12,643 nucleotides of DNA from JAABUE01 sp034431895 (GTDB taxonomy: Bacteria; Chloroflexota; Anaerolineae; Anaerolineales; Villigracilaceae): positions 1 to 12,643 of the forward strand of contig DAOUCM010000155.1 of NCBI GenBank assembly GCA_034431895.1. The letters run 5' to 3'. The translations under genes were made by a program, and so were the position numbers. The notes under the pieces were generated by a model. It worked only from the letters and a program-made list of their open reading frames with translations, had not been told where the DNA came from and ran no database searches. Below, piece after piece: positions 5,487 through 10,753 of this stretch. The first letter of the stretch is position 1. Each line of letters starts with the position of its first letter.

Positions 5487-8117
5487 TCAGATTTTACCAT
5501 TTTCCATCAGTTCTTTCAGGATTGCCAGAGTCTCTTGTTTGCCGCCGCTGCCGTTTTCTCCGCCTGGCCCCACGCAGGAAGGACAGCCGTCGGCACAGGG
5601 ACAGGCGCGCACCAAATCCAGCGCGCTCTGTACCAAAAGGTCATGCAACTCGAACAGTTTTTGGCTGAAGCCAATGCCGGCCGGCACTTCGTCATATAAG
5701 ATGACCGATGGCAGGCCGAACACTGCGCCGGCCGGGTCAATGTGCAGGCCCAGGTCGGCAGGGTCGCACATGAGGTACAGCGGCGCCAGTTGGCTCAAGA
5801 CCGCGCCCAGCCCGGCCAGGCCGCTCCTGATGCGCACGTTCTGTTCCACTTTTCGGTGACAAGCCGGGCAGAGGGTGACCAGGTTGTCGAGGCGGTTGGC
5901 GCGCACGATGGCGGCTTGCAGGCTCTCCGGGTTTGGCGGTCCGACATCTGGAGATGCTGGACTGCGAAGCAAAAAGGAGCGGAAGGGCGTTTTGTGATGG
6001 ACTTCGTGCTGGCGGTCGGTCTCTGGCGCGCCGCAGGCCTGGCAGCGGTAGTTGTCGCGCGCGCGGGCAGCGTTGCGGATGCGCGGCCAGTCGGGGCCGT
6101 AGTCGTTGGGGTCGTTGGACCAGGTCCCGGCTTGGCGCAGATGCGAGATCGTTTCCTCCGAGAGGCCCAGCCAATAGCCGCTGGTTTGCAAGTCCGACGG
6201 GGGCAGGTCGAGCGGTTCTTCCCCCAGGTTTTCGTGCGTGAACCAGCGCAATTTCTTGAAGCCCACTACCTGCGAAACGACCCGAATTTCGCCGTAGCCT
6301 TTTTGGCCGCCCGGCGCAGGCGCGCGCTGCAACTCGTTCAGTAAGGAAATTTCGATGCGGCGTTGCGGCTGCGTGTAGTAATCAAAAGCGACAGCAGTCA
6401 CGCTGGCGATGCGCTGTTCCAGGTCCAGGCGCTGAACCAGGTATTGCTGTCCCTGGTGCATGTAGACGGCGCCGGGGTGTGTCATCCACAGGGCGCTGGC
6501 CAGGTCTACCTCGCCAATGGTCTGCGGCTTGGGGTCTGCGCTTTGGATGACGACGCTTTGCGGCGAGGCCGAGCGCAGCGAAATCGTGGCCGCCGGGTAT
6601 TGGTCGGCCATCCAGTAGAATTTTTTGCCCGAAAGGTGCGCTTCGCGGTTCGATACCAGGAATTCGAGCCATTCGTCTACCGTTTGGCCGCCGAAATGCT
6701 CGCCTTGCTCGAAGGGCAACTCGAACAGGGCGCAGCGCAGATGTTCCAGCAGGATGAGCAGATGGTTGGGATTGATCAGCCCCTGTTCGGGAGAACGACC
6801 GAAGAAATATTCGGGATGTCGCGCCAGGAACTGATCGAGCGGACTGGACGAGGCGACCAGCACAGCCACTGCGGGGGACTCGCCGCGTCCCGCCCGGCCC
6901 GCTTGCTGCCACGCTGAAGCGATGCTGCCCGGATAGCCGACCAGGATGGCCGCACCCAGTCCGCCGATGTCTATGCCCAGTTCGAGGGCGTTGGTGGCTA
7001 CGACCAGGCGGACGCTGCCCTGGCGTAGTCCCTTTTCGATTTCGCGTCGTTGCGAGGGCAGGTAGCCGGAGCGATAGCCGCAAACTGGAGAATAGAGATT
7101 GGAGTGTGGAGAGTAGCCGCTATTCTTTTCTCCCTGTTCTCTCCTCTCTGTTCCCTTCTCTCTGCCCTCTTGCAGGTACGTCAAAATGATTTCCACACTC
7201 CGCCTCGAGCGGGCAAAGACTACGCCCTGTACACCCGCCGACAGAACGTCTTGTGCGAGGCGTACACTTTCGAGCAGGGCGCTGGCGCGCAATCCAAGCG
7301 ACTCATCCACGATGGGCGGGTTGTAGAGGATGAAGTGACGCTCGCCGCGCGCAGAGCCGTCTTGGGCGATGAGCGTGACGGGCGCTTCGATGAGTTTTTC
7401 GGCCAATTCCTGCGGATTGCCGATGGTGGCAGAGGTGAGGATGAATTGCGGAGCGGCGCCATAGAAGGCCGCCACACGCTTCAATCGCCGGATGACGTTG
7501 GCAACATGCGAACCAAAGACGCCGCGGTAGGTATGCAGTTCGTCTATGACGACGAAACGCAGCCCGCGCAGAAAGTCTACCCAGTTCGTGTGGTGCGGCA
7601 GGACGCCGGTGTGCAGCATGTCAGGATTGGTGAGCAGCAGGCGGGCGCGCTTGCGGATGGCTGGGCGGTCACGCGCTGGGGTGTCGCCGTCGTAGATGCC
7701 GGGGTTCAGTGAGCGGTCGTCCGGATTCAATGCTTGGATGACGGACAACTGGTCACGGATGACTGAGTACTGATCCTGCGTCAATGCCTTTGTCGGGAAC
7801 AAGTACAACGCCCGGGCAGCCGGGTCCTCGAGCAGCGTGGCAAGGACGGGCAGGTTGTAGGCCAGCGTTTTGCCAGAAGCGGTGCCGGTTGCCAGGACGA
7901 TGTTTTTGCCAGCGCGAGCGTGGTTCCAGGCCTGGATCTGATGGCTGTAGAGCGAGGCGATTCCAAGCGAAGATAACGCCTCTCGAAGCGCGGCCGGCAA
8001 ATCGTCTGGAAAAGGATGCGTGACGGCTGGGCGGGCGGGGATCGTTTGCCAGGCGGCAATGTTCGATGCGAGGCTTTCGTCCACACGCCAGCGGGTCAAC
8101 AAGCGGTCGAGAGACAT
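5487..8117 (-). CDS. MrfA/YprA-like DEAD/DEAH helicase with inserted HNH domain
   Basis: 876 residues. Superfamily 2 motifs in order: GTASGKT (78-84), PTKALTQDQ (108-116), TNPDML (163-168), DELH (192-195), SAT (229-231), VVFARSRRS (299-307), VATNALELGID (373-383), QQAGRAGR (404-411). The C-terminus carries the DUF1998/MZB zinc site, CPCADGCPSC (Cys839, 841, 845, 848, possibly Cys784). MrfA-type helicases act in repair of mitomycin-type DNA lesions. Between the two lies an HNH domain (about 676-760): CQAC (692-695), HEVHH (704-708), Asn745, CPACH (750-754). B. subtilis MrfA is about 750 residues, so the insertion accounts for most of the excess. Residues 316-347 look like an in-frame repeat insertion. 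It starts 10 bp after the cyclase stop without a Shine-Dalgarno. Confidence 0.93.
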   Translation of the reverse strand: MSLDRLLTRWRVDESLASNIAAWQTIPARPAVTHPFPDDLPAALREALSSLGIASLYSHQIQAWNHARAGKNIVLATGTASGKTLAYNLPVLATLLEDPAARALYLFPTKALTQDQYSVIRDQLSVIQALNPDDRSLNPGIYDGDTPARDRPAIRKRARLLLTNPDMLHTGVLPHHTNWVDFLRGLRFVVIDELHTYRGVFGSHVANVIRRLKRVAAFYGAAPQFILTSATIGNPQELAEKLIEAPVTLIAQDGSARGERHFILYNPPIVDESLGLRASALLESVRLAQDVLSAGVQGVVFARSRRSVEIILTYLQEGREKGTERREQGEKNSGYSPHSNLYSPVCGYRSGYLPSQRREIEKGLRQGSVRLVVATNALELGIDIGGLGAAILVGYPGSIASAWQQAGRAGRGESPAVAVLVASSSPLDQFLARHPEYFFGRSPEQGLINPNHLLILLEHLRCALFELPFEQGEHFGGQTVDEWLEFLVSNREAHLSGKKFYWMADQYPAATISLRSASPQSVVIQSADPKPQTIGEVDLASALWMTHPGAVYMHQGQQYLVQRLDLEQRIASVTAVAFDYYTQPQRRIEISLLNELQRAPAPGGQKGYGEIRVVSQVVGFKKLRWFTHENLGEEPLDLPPSDLQTSGYWLGLSEETISHLRQAGTWSNDPNDYGPDWPRIRNAARARDNYRCQACGAPETDRQHEVHHKTPFRSFLLRSPASPDVGPPNPESLQAAIVRANRLDNLVTLCPACHRKVEQNVRIRSGLAGLGAVLSQLAPLYLMCDPADLGLHIDPAGAVFGLPSVILYDEVPAGIGFSQKLFELHDLLVQSALDLVRACPCADGCPSCVGPGGENGSGGKQETLAILKELMENGKI
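7077..7172 (-). repeat. In-frame low-complexity insertion in the helicase
   Basis: This stretch encodes residues 316-347 (GREKGTERREQGEKNSGY, then SPHSNLYSPVC), between motif IV and the conserved GYRSGYLPSQRREIE block. One strand is GA-rich: GGAGAATAGAGATTGGAG, then a CT-rich run of CTCTCCTCTCTGTTCCC type. The bias is unlike the surrounding GC-rich codons. It looks like an intergenic microrepeat that landed in frame. Confidence 0.55.
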
Positions 8118-8127
8118 GCCGGCAGTT

Positions 8128-8727
8128 TCAATAGTCCAGTTTGAAGGCCTTCAAGGGGATGCCAGAAATCGAGATGTCCAGCGGTTGGCCGCGGAAACCG
8201 GCTTGGGCGGGAAGTTGCGCAAAGGCGGCCTCGGTCATGAGAATTTCGCCCGGGCCGGCAATGTCCTCGCCCAGTTTGCTGGCGCGGTTGACCGTGTCGC
8301 CAAAGTAGTCGGGCCCGCCGGTGAGCAGCACGTCGCCAAAGTCCATGCCGATGGAAATGCGGATGTCGAAGGGATCGTCAACGTGGACGTTCATAGCGTC
8401 GAAGGCGGCGTTGAGTTGGATGGAGGCGCGCACTCCCGAAAGGGCGGTATCGAACATAGCAAAGCAGTTATCGGCCTCGAACTTGACGACCAGGCCGTTG
8501 TTTTCTTCGATGATCGGCCGGGCGGTGAGTTGCATCCGTTTGACCAAGGCGAGATAATGTACCACGCCGTATTTGCGCGTCAGCAGGGAGAAGCCGGACA
8601 TATCCAGCACGAAGACCAGTTTGCGGCGGCCAAAATCGTGCCAGAGGACTTTTTCGATGCGCTTGCGTTCTTCTTCAGCATTGGCCAGGGCATAGTCCAG
8701 GAGCAGTTGTTCGAAATATTGATCCAT
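8128..8727 (-). CDS. Class III adenylate/guanylate cyclase
   Basis: 199 residues from the ATG at 8727, chosen because GGAGG lies 7 nt upstream. The frame is open further up, but that part runs through a strong hairpin. It is a lone catalytic domain after a short charged N-terminus. Motifs: FVLDMSGFS (metal Asp42), KFEADNC (Lys82, metal Asp86), DYFGDTVNRASKL (Asp140, Asn147). The transition-state Arg of NxAxR is Lys151 here. The Lys/Asp pair suits adenine, so cAMP is the likely product, although the Arg-to-Lys change could lower activity or change substrate. No membrane segment or sensor domain. It heads the transcript containing the helicase, which starts 10 bp downstream. Confidence 0.88.
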   Translation of the reverse strand: MDQYFEQLLLDYALANAEEERKRIEKVLWHDFGRRKLVFVLDMSGFSLLTRKYGVVHYLALVKRMQLTARPIIEENNGLVVKFEADNCFAMFDTALSGVRASIQLNAAFDAMNVHVDDPFDIRISIGMDFGDVLLTGGPDYFGDTVNRASKLGEDIAGPGEILMTEAAFAQLPAQAGFRGQPLDISISGIPLKAFKLDY

Positions 8728-8734
8728 AGCGCGG

Positions 8735-8739
8735 CCTCC
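8735..8739 (-). promoter_or_regulatory. Shine-Dalgarno that fixes the cyclase start
   Basis: GGAGG on the minus strand, 7 nt before the ATG at 8727. The alternative upstream ATGs (8757 and 8835) have no such site and lie at the edge of or beyond the leader hairpin. Confidence 0.8.
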
Positions 8740-8758
8740 AGCGGCAACCAAACTCATG

Positions 8759-8830
8759 TTGCGCCGCAGTTTCCGGGGCAAGTGCCAGCCTGCCCTGGCG
8801 CTTGCCCAGAGGCAGGCAATTGCGGCGCAA
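8759..8830 (-). promoter_or_regulatory. Pseudoknot-capable leader RNA before the cyclase
   Basis: Outer 10-bp perfect stem: TTGCGCCGCA (8759-8768) with TGCGGCGCAA (8821-8830). Inside it, 8776-8788 pairs with 8795-8807 (12 of 13 bp, GGGCAAG then GCCAG), closing a 6-nt loop. That loop, GGCAGG on the minus strand (8789-8794), is exactly complementary to CCTGCC at 8811-8816, between the outer and inner stems. A pseudoknot or an alternative fold can therefore form. It lies in the cyclase leader, 20 nt before the Shine-Dalgarno. I match it to no known riboswitch class. Confidence 0.65.
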
Positions 8831-8900
8831 ACCAAAAATGGAAATGACAGTTGCTGGAATTATACCCAAAACGCCCCGCATCTTTTTAGTCATATTAAGC

Positions 8901-8939
8901 GGCAAACGCCAGGGTGAGGGGGGCACCCTAGCGTCTGCC
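8901..8939 (-). promoter_or_regulatory. Hairpin at the predicted 5' end of the cyclase transcript
   Basis: The arms at 8901-8916 (GGCAAACGCCAGGGTG) and 8924-8939 (CACCCTAGCGTCTGCC) form a 16-bp stem with two mismatches and a 7-nt loop. No T-run follows on either strand, so it is not a typical terminator. Its upstream end falls within a few bases of the transcription start predicted from the promoter at 8946-8974. Confidence 0.6.
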
Positions 8940-8945
8940 ATCCTT

Positions 8946-8974
8946 ATCATACTATAAGCCATGGAAAAAAGCAA
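8946..8974 (-). promoter_or_regulatory. Sigma-70-type promoter of the cyclase-helicase series
   Basis: On the minus strand, -35 TTGCTT (8974-8969), exactly 17 bp of spacer, and -10 TATGAT (8951-8946). Predicted start is near 8939, giving a leader of about 210 nt that contains two strong RNA structures. Confidence 0.6.
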
Positions 8975-9063
8975 TAGCCCTGGCTTAATAAAAGATTAGA
9001 ATCCGCTCTCGAAGAGAAGAGGAAATATCTTGAATGGGGGTGATGGAGGGCTGTTTTGGGCAA

Positions 9064-9135
9064 TGCCCCAGGCGGGAATCGAACCCACATCAGAGCCTTA
9101 GGAGTGCCCTGTTCTGTCCATTGAACTACCGGGGC
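9064..9135 (-). tRNA. tRNA-Arg (anticodon CCU)
   Basis: A 72-nt cloverleaf without encoded CCA. Acceptor GCCCCGG pairs with CTGGGGC (one G-U), discriminator A73. D-stem GTTC/GAAC with an AATGGACA loop that contains the A20 typical of arginine tRNAs. Anticodon loop CTCCTAA gives anticodon CCT, reading AGG. T-arm GTGGG-TTCGATT-CCCGC. The anticodon stem GGGCA/GGCTC has a G-U wobble and an A31/G39 mismatch next to the loop, which is odd but does not disturb the rest. It is transcribed from its own promoter; no clear terminator follows. Confidence 0.95.
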
Positions 9136-9145
9136 AAGTGAGCGC

Positions 9146-9174
9146 ATTATAGCATGATCAAACATGCGCGCCAA
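9146..9174 (-). promoter_or_regulatory. Promoter of the tRNA-Arg gene
   Basis: On the minus strand, -35 TTGGCG (9174-9169), a 17-bp spacer, and a perfect -10 TATAAT (9151-9146) preceded by TGC, that is an extended -10. Predicted start is about 4 nt before the mature tRNA end. The spacer also contains a GCATG/CATGC inverted repeat. Confidence 0.8.
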
Positions 9175-9238
9175 GCCGACGATTCCACCGATGTATGGCT
9201 TTCTCAAGAAAATGTATATATCACAAATGTTTTCAAAA

Positions 9239-9342
9239 TGTCGCTGCGAGCCGCTCTCTGGCGAAGCAGTCTCCCGTTCGACGGACAAAACTGACCTGGA
9301 GGAGATTGCTTCAGCGGCACAAACCGCCGCTTCGCAACGACA
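9239..9342. repeat. MITE-like inverted-repeat element
   Basis: Ends are inverted: TGTCGCTGCGA (9239-9249) against TCGCAACGACA (9332-9342), one mismatch. An inner pair GAAGCAGTCTCC (9263-9274) matches GGAGATTGCTTC (9301-9312), also with one mismatch. The ends recall the widespread bacterial repeat that begins GTCATTGCGAG and contains GAAGCAATCTC. No ORF is credible across it. It fills much of the 356-bp gap between the tRNA and the microprotein gene; the remaining sequence holds only the two promoters. Confidence 0.7.
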
Positions 9343-9440
9343 TGGCTATTTTGTCAAGCATTCTTGGGAAAACCATGCCACCGATGCACAGTTGGCTATC
9401 AAAATTGTAAAGAATCCACCTTACAGTACTGTTAGGGGAT

Positions 9441-9470
9441 GGAACGTTTTACCCTCAGAATCGTTATACT
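9441..9470 (+). promoter_or_regulatory. ECF-type promoter candidate for the microprotein gene
   Basis: GGAAC at 9441-9445, 16 bp, then CGTT at 9462-9465 matches the general ECF sigma pattern GGAAC-N16-CGTT. A sigma-70-like -10, TATACT (9465-9470), overlaps it, but has no good -35 at 17 bp. The start codon is at 9492, so the leader would be about 15 nt. Confidence 0.45.
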
Positions 9471-9491
9471 AATATAGAAAGGAGGCCGCCT

Positions 9492-9611
9492 ATGTTCACC
9501 GTAATCGCTTCTGTGGTTGCGATCTTGCTCATCCTCATCGCGGGTGTTGACCTGTTTTTGTCCCAGTTCAACTCCGATGAATTGAGCAACATGGGCGTCG
9601 AAAAACAATGA
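9492..9611 (+). CDS. 39-aa single-pass membrane microprotein
   Basis: ATG preceded by AAAGGAGG 7 nt away, one of the best ribosome sites in the window, then 39 codons and TGA. The peptide starts MFTVIASVVAILLILIAGVD: a single hydrophobic segment (about 3-24), then a polar tail, LFLSQFNSDELSNMGVEKQ. The gene has its own promoter candidate and a clear terminator, which argues that it is expressed. I do not recognise the family. It does not look like KdpF or the cytochrome bd small subunit. Small membrane proteins of this sort often bind and tune larger membrane complexes, but that is inference. A 9-bp inverted repeat brackets its stop codon. Confidence 0.72.
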   Translation: MFTVIASVVAILLILIAGVDLFLSQFNSDELSNMGVEKQ

Positions 9612-9628
9612 AAGAACAAGACGCCCAT
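9591..9628 (+). repeat. 9-bp inverted repeat around the microprotein stop codon
   Basis: ATGGGCGTC (9591-9599) and GACGCCCAT (9620-9628) are perfect complements around a 20-nt A-rich loop containing the TGA. This could stabilise the mRNA 3' end ahead of the main terminator. Confidence 0.5.
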
Positions 9629-9635
9629 AAAACGT

Positions 9636-9677
9636 AGCCCGGCCGGTGCGTGGCGCATCGAGCCGGGCTTCTCTTTT
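9636..9677 (+). terminator. Intrinsic terminator after the microprotein gene
   Basis: AGCCCGGC (9636-9643) pairs with GCCGGGCT (9662-9669); TGCG/CGCA can pair within the loop. TCTCTTTT follows at 9670-9677. On the minus strand the same stem is followed by ACGTTTTA, so it may also terminate groES transcription, less efficiently. Confidence 0.85.
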
Positions 9678-9694
9678 GTGGAAGTGGGAGCGTC

Positions 9695-9967
9695 TTATTT
9701 GAAGCGCGCTAACACGTCGGACGCTTCGAACAGAATATAGGTTACTCCGTCCAGTTTGAACTCGGTGCCGCTGTACTTGGCAAACAACACTTTGTCGCCG
9801 ACTTTCAACTTGATTTCCTCGTCGTCGCCAATGGCGACCACTTCGCCGGTTTGGGGCTTTTCTTTGGCAGTTTCGGGCAGCAACAAGCCCGAAGCGGTTT
9901 TGCTTTCCTCTTCCAGCGGGCGGATCAACACACGGTTGCCCAGGGGTTCGATTTTGATGTCAGACAT
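9695..9967 (-). CDS. groES: GroES-type co-chaperonin
   Basis: 90 residues. GroES forms the heptameric lid of the GroEL folding chamber in the cytoplasm. Seen here: NRVLIRPLEEE at the start of the fold, the mobile loop (about 17-34) with its GroEL-contacting tripeptide in GLLLPE (27-32), GEVVAIGDD, VGDKVLFAKYSGTEFKLDG and the C-terminal ILFEASDVLARF. Compared with usual 95-100-residue GroES, the segment between VAIG and VGDKVLF is about eight residues short, which removes most of the roof hairpin. GGAGG sits 6 nt before the ATG. No groEL is adjacent and no CIRCE operator (TTAGCACTC inverted repeat) is seen upstream. Confidence 0.93.
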   Translation of the reverse strand: MSDIKIEPLGNRVLIRPLEEESKTASGLLLPETAKEKPQTGEVVAIGDDEEIKLKVGDKVLFAKYSGTEFKLDGVTYILFEASDVLARFK

Positions 9968-9969
9968 GA

Positions 9970-9982
9970 ACTACCTCCAAAA
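9970..9982 (-). promoter_or_regulatory. Leader TTTTGGAGGTAGT of groES, identical to that of the glutaredoxin gene
   Basis: The minus strand reads TTTTGGAGGTAGT just before the groES start. The same 13 bases occur at 10434-10446 before the glutaredoxin start. It includes the Shine-Dalgarno but extends well beyond it. Confidence 0.7.
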
Positions 9983-10042
9983 TGATGGTGTGCAGCGCAA
10001 GGCGGCCGCTTTTTGTTCGTTTGCCGACTTTACGCTGTAATG

Positions 10043-10165
10043 ATAACGTGAATTCGGGTTAAGCCTTCGAAGCGTCTCGCAAAGTACCCGCAGGGTGAAG
10101 GCTCGATTTTGCCCATACAATTGCTCTGAAAAGCCTTGGGACGATGATCCCGAACTGGCGTTGAT
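10043..10165 (-). repeat. Structured dispersed repeat, copy 2
   Basis: Reverse-complement copy of the element at 1635-1740. The block 10097-10165 matches 1634-1703 over about 70 bp with around seven differences; 31 bases (10097-10127) are identical, covering most of the loop and the right half-stem. The other half differs. Instead of the 16-bp stem partner it carries about 34 nt containing ACCCTGCGGGT and AGACGCTTCGAAGGCTT, then the shared end CCCGAATTC (10050-10058). AGCCTTC (10062-10068) can still pair with GAAGGCT (10097-10103). It begins about 10 bp after the glutaredoxin stop and fills most of the space before groES. Confidence 0.75.
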
Positions 10166-10175
10166 GATAGACTTT

Positions 10176-10430
10176 TCAGCGGATCCCAAGCAATTTGTCA
10201 ATTTTCGGGCGGTCGAAGCCGATGATGATTTTGCCGCCGATGTCAATGACCGGCACTCCGCTTTGGCCAGAGCGCCGCACCATGTCGCGCGCCGCTGCTT
10301 GGTCGCGGCTGACATCCACATCCTTGAAACGGATGCCTTTCTCGCGGAAATATTTCTTGGCCATGTTGCAGAACGAGCAGGTCGGCGTGCTGAACACGAT
10401 TACACGCGGTTGCGGTCTCGTCTCACTCAT
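10176..10430 (-). CDS. Glutaredoxin family protein
   Basis: 84 residues of thioredoxin fold. VIVFSTPTCSFC carries the CxxC redox centre (Cys18, Cys21), SGVPVIDIGG the cis-proline (Pro60), and GFDRPKID the C-terminal substrate-groove region. It belongs to the small bacterial glutaredoxin-like group (YruB/NrdH-like). It probably reduces protein disulfides or mixed thiols, with the electron donor unknown. I start it at the ATG at 10430, where GGAGG is 7 nt upstream. The frame is open for 51 more codons upstream, but they are not glutaredoxin-like. It lies upstream of groES on the same strand, with the structured repeat in between. Confidence 0.9.
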   Translation of the reverse strand: MSETRPQPRVIVFSTPTCSFCNMAKKYFREKGIRFKDVDVSRDQAAARDMVRRSGQSGVPVIDIGGKIIIGFDRPKIDKLLGIR

Positions 10431-10433
10431 CAC

Positions 10434-10446
10434 ACTACCTCCAAAA
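10434..10446 (-). promoter_or_regulatory. Leader TTTTGGAGGTAGT of the glutaredoxin gene
   Basis: Contains the Shine-Dalgarno GGAGG (10442-10438) that selects the start at 10430. Identical over 13 nt to the groES leader at 9970-9982. Confidence 0.7.
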
Positions 10447-10466
10447 CAGATTTCGTTGGTTAGATG

Positions 10467-10495
10467 ATTCAAGTTGAAAAAGGTTGCATTTTCAA
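10467..10495 (-). promoter_or_regulatory. Weak promoter candidate for the glutaredoxin gene
   Basis: On the minus strand, TTGAAA (10495-10490), 17 bp, then TTGAAT (10472-10467), a four-of-six match to TATAAT. Spacing and position are right, but the -10 is poor. Confidence 0.3.
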
Positions 10496-10618
10496 GCACA
10501 GTTGACCCCCCTATTTGCGCCCCCTTCCCCTGTCGAAGACCCGTGCAATACGTTCCCGCCCGAGGCGCTGGAAATTTTCGCATTCAAAGTGGATGTAGCG
10601 ATCAAGGCGTATGCCTGA
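10478..10618 (+). pseudogene. Open stretch before the hicA remnant, no start codon
   Basis: The frame is open from 10478 to the TGA at 10616-10618 without an ATG. Its end reads FPPEALEIFAFKVDVAIK then AYA. The stop overlaps the hicA-like ATG (10611) by a few bases, as the end of a preceding antitoxin gene would. I cannot match it to HicB with confidence; it may be the tail of a lost partner gene or chance. Confidence 0.25.
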
Positions 10619-10712
10619 ACTGCCCGTTCTCGAATCGCGTCAGGTGATTGCCGCGCTGGGAAAGGCGGGATTCTGCCAGTTTTGCCAGAAGGGCAGCCTT
10701 GCTGTCGGGTAG
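10611..10712 (+). pseudogene. hicA: Truncated HicA-type toxin gene
   Basis: 33 codons from ATG to TAG. The peptide starts MPELPVLESRQVIAALGKAG and continues through FCQFCQKGS. This follows the HicA toxin N-terminus closely (PxLPVLxxxxVIxALxKAGF, QKGSH). HicA is a small dsRNA-binding-fold mRNA interferase whose catalytic His follows QKGS. Here the next residues are LAVG and a stop, so the His and the rest of the roughly 60-80-residue domain are missing. No intact HicB lies nearby. It is a dead toxin gene left behind after loss of the module. Confidence 0.65.
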
Positions 10713-10718
10713 ACTTCC

Positions 10719-10736
10719 CTACCGAATGGTCGGTAG
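10719..10736 (+). promoter_or_regulatory. Operator-like palindrome before etfBA
   Basis: CTACCGA-ATGG-TCGGTAG is a 7+7 palindrome. Read on the minus strand its core is TACCGACCATTCGGTA, which differs at one fixed position from the TACCGACCGNTNGGTN consensus I recall for PfmR, a TetR-family repressor of fatty-acid and phenylacetate degradation in Thermus. It covers the -35 position of the etfBA promoter, where a repressor would block RNA polymerase. No regulator gene is in the window. Confidence 0.55.
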
Positions 10737-10743
10737 ATTTTTT
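10719..10743 (+). terminator. The same palindrome read as an intrinsic terminator
   Basis: The 7-bp stem with ATGG loop is followed by A and six T (10738-10743). It could end transcription coming from the hicA remnant and insulate etfBA. Operator and terminator roles do not exclude each other. Confidence 0.55.
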
Positions 10744-10753
10744 GATTTTAAGT

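Noticed and set aside
5203..7712. Several long plus-strand frames opposite coaX and the helicase
   Set aside because: They mirror the codon bias of the real minus-strand genes, which have complete motif sets.
8128..8727. Cyclase of a Pycsar-type antiphage system
   Set aside because: Pycsar pairs a cyclase with a cyclic-nucleotide-binding TM or TIR effector; none is present, and the helicase-HNH lacks a visible nucleotide-binding sensor domain.
9164..9472. 102-codon frame through the MITE-like element
   Set aside because: It runs through inverted repeats and a promoter; the predicted peptide has no coherent features.
9968..10060. CIRCE operator upstream of groES
   Set aside because: I looked for TTAGCACTC and its inverted partner and found neither.
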